NCBI GenBank assembly: GCA_919901705.1
Contig: CAKKPR010000152.1
Span: 1-16,260 of the forward strand
DNA: 16,260 nt
Direction of reading: 5' to 3'
Source of the DNA: Thermodesulfovibrionales bacterium
GTDB taxonomy: Bacteria; Nitrospirota; Thermodesulfovibrionia; Thermodesulfovibrionales; UBA1546
Part shown: positions 13,848 to 16,260 of the stretch, piece by piece
How the letters are laid out: every line of letters begins with the position of its first letter
Numbering within the stretch: the stretch's first letter is position 1
The notes under the pieces: generated by a model
Database searches by the model: none
Told to the model about the DNA's origin: nothing
The model's input: only the letters and a program-made list of their open reading frames with translations
Translations under genes and position numbers: made by a program

Positions 13848-16181
13848 ATGAAAGATAGAACAAAAGAGCAGCTCCTTAACGAAATTAAAAAACTACACCA
13901 TAAGATCACTGAATTAGAGGCGTCAGAAACACAGCTCAAACAGGCGGCAAAAACGTCTTTATTGGATGATAAGTCCCACACGGAAGCAATCCTCGCAGCT
14001 ATAGGAGATGGCATCAGCATTCAGGCTGTCAACTACAGAATACTGTATCAAAATCAGATACATAAAGACATGGTTGGAGACCATGTGGGAGAGTTCTGCT
14101 ATACGGCATACAGGCAAAGAGAGGACATCTGCGAAGAGTGCCCGATTGCCATGTCTTTCAAGGACGGCAGGATTCATAAAGTTGAAAGAAATTTGATTTC
14201 TGATAAGGGGATATTGCACATTGCAGTTACAGCATCACCGTTAAGAAATTCAAAAGGTGAAATCATAGCGGGCATTGAGGTTACCAAGGATATTACCAAG
14301 CGTAAAACAGCAGAGGCGTCACTGAAAGAGTCAGAGAGAAAATATCGCGACCTTGTGGATAACGCCCTCGTAGGAGTTTACAAAACAAATCTCAAGGGCG
14401 ATATCCTTTTTGTGAACGAGGCATTGTCGAGCATGCTTGAATTCGAGTCACCTGATGATATGAAAAAAGCAAATGCTGTTGCAAGATACAAAGACCCGAA
14501 ACAGAGAGAAGCATTTATTGAAAAACTCAATGAGACCAAAATGGTCAATAGTTTTGAGGCTGAGCTGCTTACAAAAACAGGGAAATCAAGACACGTGCTT
14601 TTGAGCGCGGTCCTTGACGGTGATATTTTATCAGGAATGATCATGGACATCTCAGATCGCAAGCTCTCAGAGGAAGCGATCAAGGAATCCGAAGAGAAAT
14701 GCCGCATGCTGATAGAGAACATACAGGACGGCGTTTTTATTATTCAGGACGCCAAGATTAAATTTTCAAACGAGGCGTTTGCAAAGATGATTGGCTATAC
14801 AGCAGAGGAAGTTATCGGGATAGATATACAGAAACTCATAGCGCCTGAGGATTTAGATATGGTTCTGGACCGCTATCAACAGAGGCTGGCAGGTAAAGAT
14901 GTCCCAAAAGAATATGAATTCCTGATGCGGCACAAAGATGGGGTCACAAGGGTTATTGTCAATATGCTTGTCGGTCTTGTTGATTATCAGGGCAAAACAG
15001 CGAGCATGGGCACTGTCAAGGACGTCACAGAACATAAACTGATGGAAGAAGAACTTCAGAAAGCACAGAAGCTGGAATCCCTCGGAATTCTGGCAGGCGG
15101 AATTGCACATGATTTTAATAATATCTTAACCGCTATCACCGGCAATATCTCATTGGCAAAAATGTATGCACAACCCGGGTTAGAGGTCTTTGATATATTA
15201 ACAGAGGTTGAAAAAGCCTCCCTTCGCGCAAAAAATCTGACCACACAATTGCTGACCTTTTCAAAAGGCGGCATACCAGTTAAAAGGCTAAGTTCTATAA
15301 CAAAACTGATTAAAGATTCTTGCGGTTTTGCCATAAGCGGCTCCAAGGTTAAATGTGAGATTTCAACACCAGACGACCTCTGTCCGGTTGAAATAGATAA
15401 AGGACAGATAAGTCAGGTCATCCATCATATGATTATCAATGCCCAGCAGGCAATGCCGGAAGGCGGGATAATCAAGGTAAAGGCTGAAAATATTACTGCA
15501 GATGCAGAACATCCATTGCCGCTGAAAGATGGAAAATACCTGAAGATATCCATCAAAGATCATGGTATTGGGATACAGGAAGAACATCTTGCTAAAATAT
15601 TCGACCCATATTTCACAACAAAACAGGAAGGAAGCGGACTCGGGCTCGCATCCGCTTATTCTATTGTTAAAAAACACGATGGCCATATTACAGCAGAATC
15701 CAAATTGGGAGAAGGAACAACTTTCTATATCTACCTCCCCGCTTCAGAGAAAAAAATTCCGATAGTTAAGGATACAGGGATATCTCCTGCCGTCAGAGGA
15801 AAAGGGAAAGTCCTTGTAATGGATGACGATGATATAGTCAGGCTTGTTGTGGGCCGCATGCTGGGTCAATGCGGGTATGAGGCAGAATTTGCAGAAGATG
15901 GTGAAGGAGCAATCGAACTATACAAAAAAGCAAAAGAATCAGGCGCACCTTTTGACGCCGTTATCATAGATTTAATTATCCCTGCGGGCATGGGAGGCAA
16001 AGAGGCTATTAAAAAGCTGATTGAAATAGACCCTGCTATCAGGGCAATCGTTTCAAGCGGCTATTCTGACGACCCTGTAATGTCAAACTTTAAAGAATAC
16101 GGGTTCAAAGACGCCATGGCCAAACCATATGAAATAGCTGATCTGCGCCAAATGCTCCATAAGGTAATTGCAGGCATATAA
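13848..16181 (+). CDS. Soluble hybrid histidine kinase, PAS-PAS-PAS-HisKA-HATPase-REC
   Basis: A 777-residue hybrid sensor kinase with no membrane segment, so it probably senses a cytoplasmic signal. Order: a coiled coil (1-35), PAS1 (about 43-150) with C84 and CEEC(P) (C95, C98), PAS2 (162-273), PAS3 (285-397), the HisKA phospho-accepting site AGGIAHDFNNILT (H421), the ATPase domain with N box N531, G1 DHGIGI (571-576), F box FDPYFTT and G2 GSGLGL (595-600), then a receiver (654-777) with acidic D659-D661, phosphorylated D708, S737/S738 and K759. All key residues are present. The PAS1 C...CxxCP motif recurs in anaerobe sensor kinases and may bind metal or sense redox. No separate response regulator adjoins, so the output partner is unknown. 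Confidence 0.95.
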   Translation: MKDRTKEQLLNEIKKLHHKITELEASETQLKQAAKTSLLDDKSHTEAILAAIGDGISIQAVNYRILYQNQIHKDMVGDHVGEFCYTAYRQREDICEECPIAMSFKDGRIHKVERNLISDKGILHIAVTASPLRNSKGEIIAGIEVTKDITKRKTAEASLKESERKYRDLVDNALVGVYKTNLKGDILFVNEALSSMLEFESPDDMKKANAVARYKDPKQREAFIEKLNETKMVNSFEAELLTKTGKSRHVLLSAVLDGDILSGMIMDISDRKLSEEAIKESEEKCRMLIENIQDGVFIIQDAKIKFSNEAFAKMIGYTAEEVIGIDIQKLIAPEDLDMVLDRYQQRLAGKDVPKEYEFLMRHKDGVTRVIVNMLVGLVDYQGKTASMGTVKDVTEHKLMEEELQKAQKLESLGILAGGIAHDFNNILTAITGNISLAKMYAQPGLEVFDILTEVEKASLRAKNLTTQLLTFSKGGIPVKRLSSITKLIKDSCGFAISGSKVKCEISTPDDLCPVEIDKGQISQVIHHMIINAQQAMPEGGIIKVKAENITADAEHPLPLKDGKYLKISIKDHGIGIQEEHLAKIFDPYFTTKQEGSGLGLASAYSIVKKHDGHITAESKLGEGTTFYIYLPASEKKIPIVKDTGISPAVRGKGKVLVMDDDDIVRLVVGRMLGQCGYEAEFAEDGEGAIELYKKAKESGAPFDAVIIDLIIPAGMGGKEAIKKLIEIDPAIRAIVSSGYSDDPVMSNFKEYGFKDAMAKPYEIADLRQMLHKVIAGI

Positions 16182-16208
16182 CCTTGCTGCAAAGGGATTA
16201 AAAAAAAA

Positions 16209-16260
16209 TGGCGGAGGGGGTGAGATTCGAACTCACGGTAGAGTTACCCCTACAACGATT
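16209..16260 (-). tRNA. tRNA-Ser, 3' part only (gene runs off the window)
   Basis: On the minus strand the end reads CACCCCCTCCGCCA with discriminator G and encoded CCA. The T arm GTGAG-TTCGAAT-CTCAC is preceded by a long variable arm (GTAGGGGTAACTCTAC). A long variable arm plus G73 points to serine rather than leucine. The anticodon lies beyond the window edge. The gene points towards the histidine kinase, leaving only 27 bp between their 3' ends. Confidence 0.85.

Noticed and set aside
14378..14722. Minus-strand open frames opposite the histidine kinase
   Set aside because: They are explained by codon use of the kinase; serine-rich composition and lack of motifs argue against real proteins.

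Overview
The window looks like a chromosomal segment of a free-living, probably anaerobic, moderate-GC Gram-negative-type bacterium. Pointers are a DsrE/F/H-plus-TusA sulfur-carrier operon, a selenocysteine tRNA, a c-di-AMP (ydaO-type) riboswitch on a KimA-like potassium importer, and a palindromic TGTCATTGCGAG repeat of a kind I associate with Nitrospirota (Thermodesulfovibrionia) and Desulfobacterota. The lineage is inferred from gene content only; no rRNA or ribosomal protein gene is present.

Left third (1-6800, almost all minus strand). A Phd/VapC-type toxin-antitoxin pair with its own sigma70-like promoter lies at 271-944. Upstream of it in genome order is an ion and stress module read right to left: a tandem universal stress protein, a P2C-like (Na,K-ATPase-like) P-type ATPase, and a KimA-like potassium transporter. 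The transporter has its own promoter, a c-di-AMP riboswitch, an intrinsic terminator as expression platform, and a second hairpin that can cover the Shine-Dalgarno sequence. A palindromic repeat of about 84 bp separates the ATPase from the stress-protein gene.

Middle (6750-11310). A four-gene minus-strand operon encodes DsrH/TusB-, DsrE/TusD-, DsrF/TusC- and TusA-like proteins, with a promoter at its head and a strong terminator at its tail. It is divergent from uvrB, the excision-repair helicase, which overlaps by 4 bp a ChaN-like haem-binding-family gene that appears to start with TTG. A tRNA-Sec gene (selC, anticodon TCA, encoded CCA) follows.

Right third (11310-16260) is accessory in character: AT-rich, with large intergenic gaps and small defence or addiction genes. 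It holds a solitary MNT nucleotidyltransferase followed by what may be a truncated HEPN stub, and this pair ends at an 11-bp duplicate of the selC 3' end. Next come a membrane-anchored protein of unknown function and a TumE/TumA-like toxin-antitoxin pair whose promoter predicts a near-leaderless mRNA. That pair is bracketed by two 45-bp direct repeats (38/45 identical). A possible remnant of a tyrosine recombinase C-terminus lies just before a large soluble PAS-PAS-PAS-histidine kinase-receiver protein. The window ends in the 3' part of a tRNA-Ser on the minus strand. The simplest reading is a hotspot between selC and tRNA-Ser that has gained and eroded mobile cassettes.
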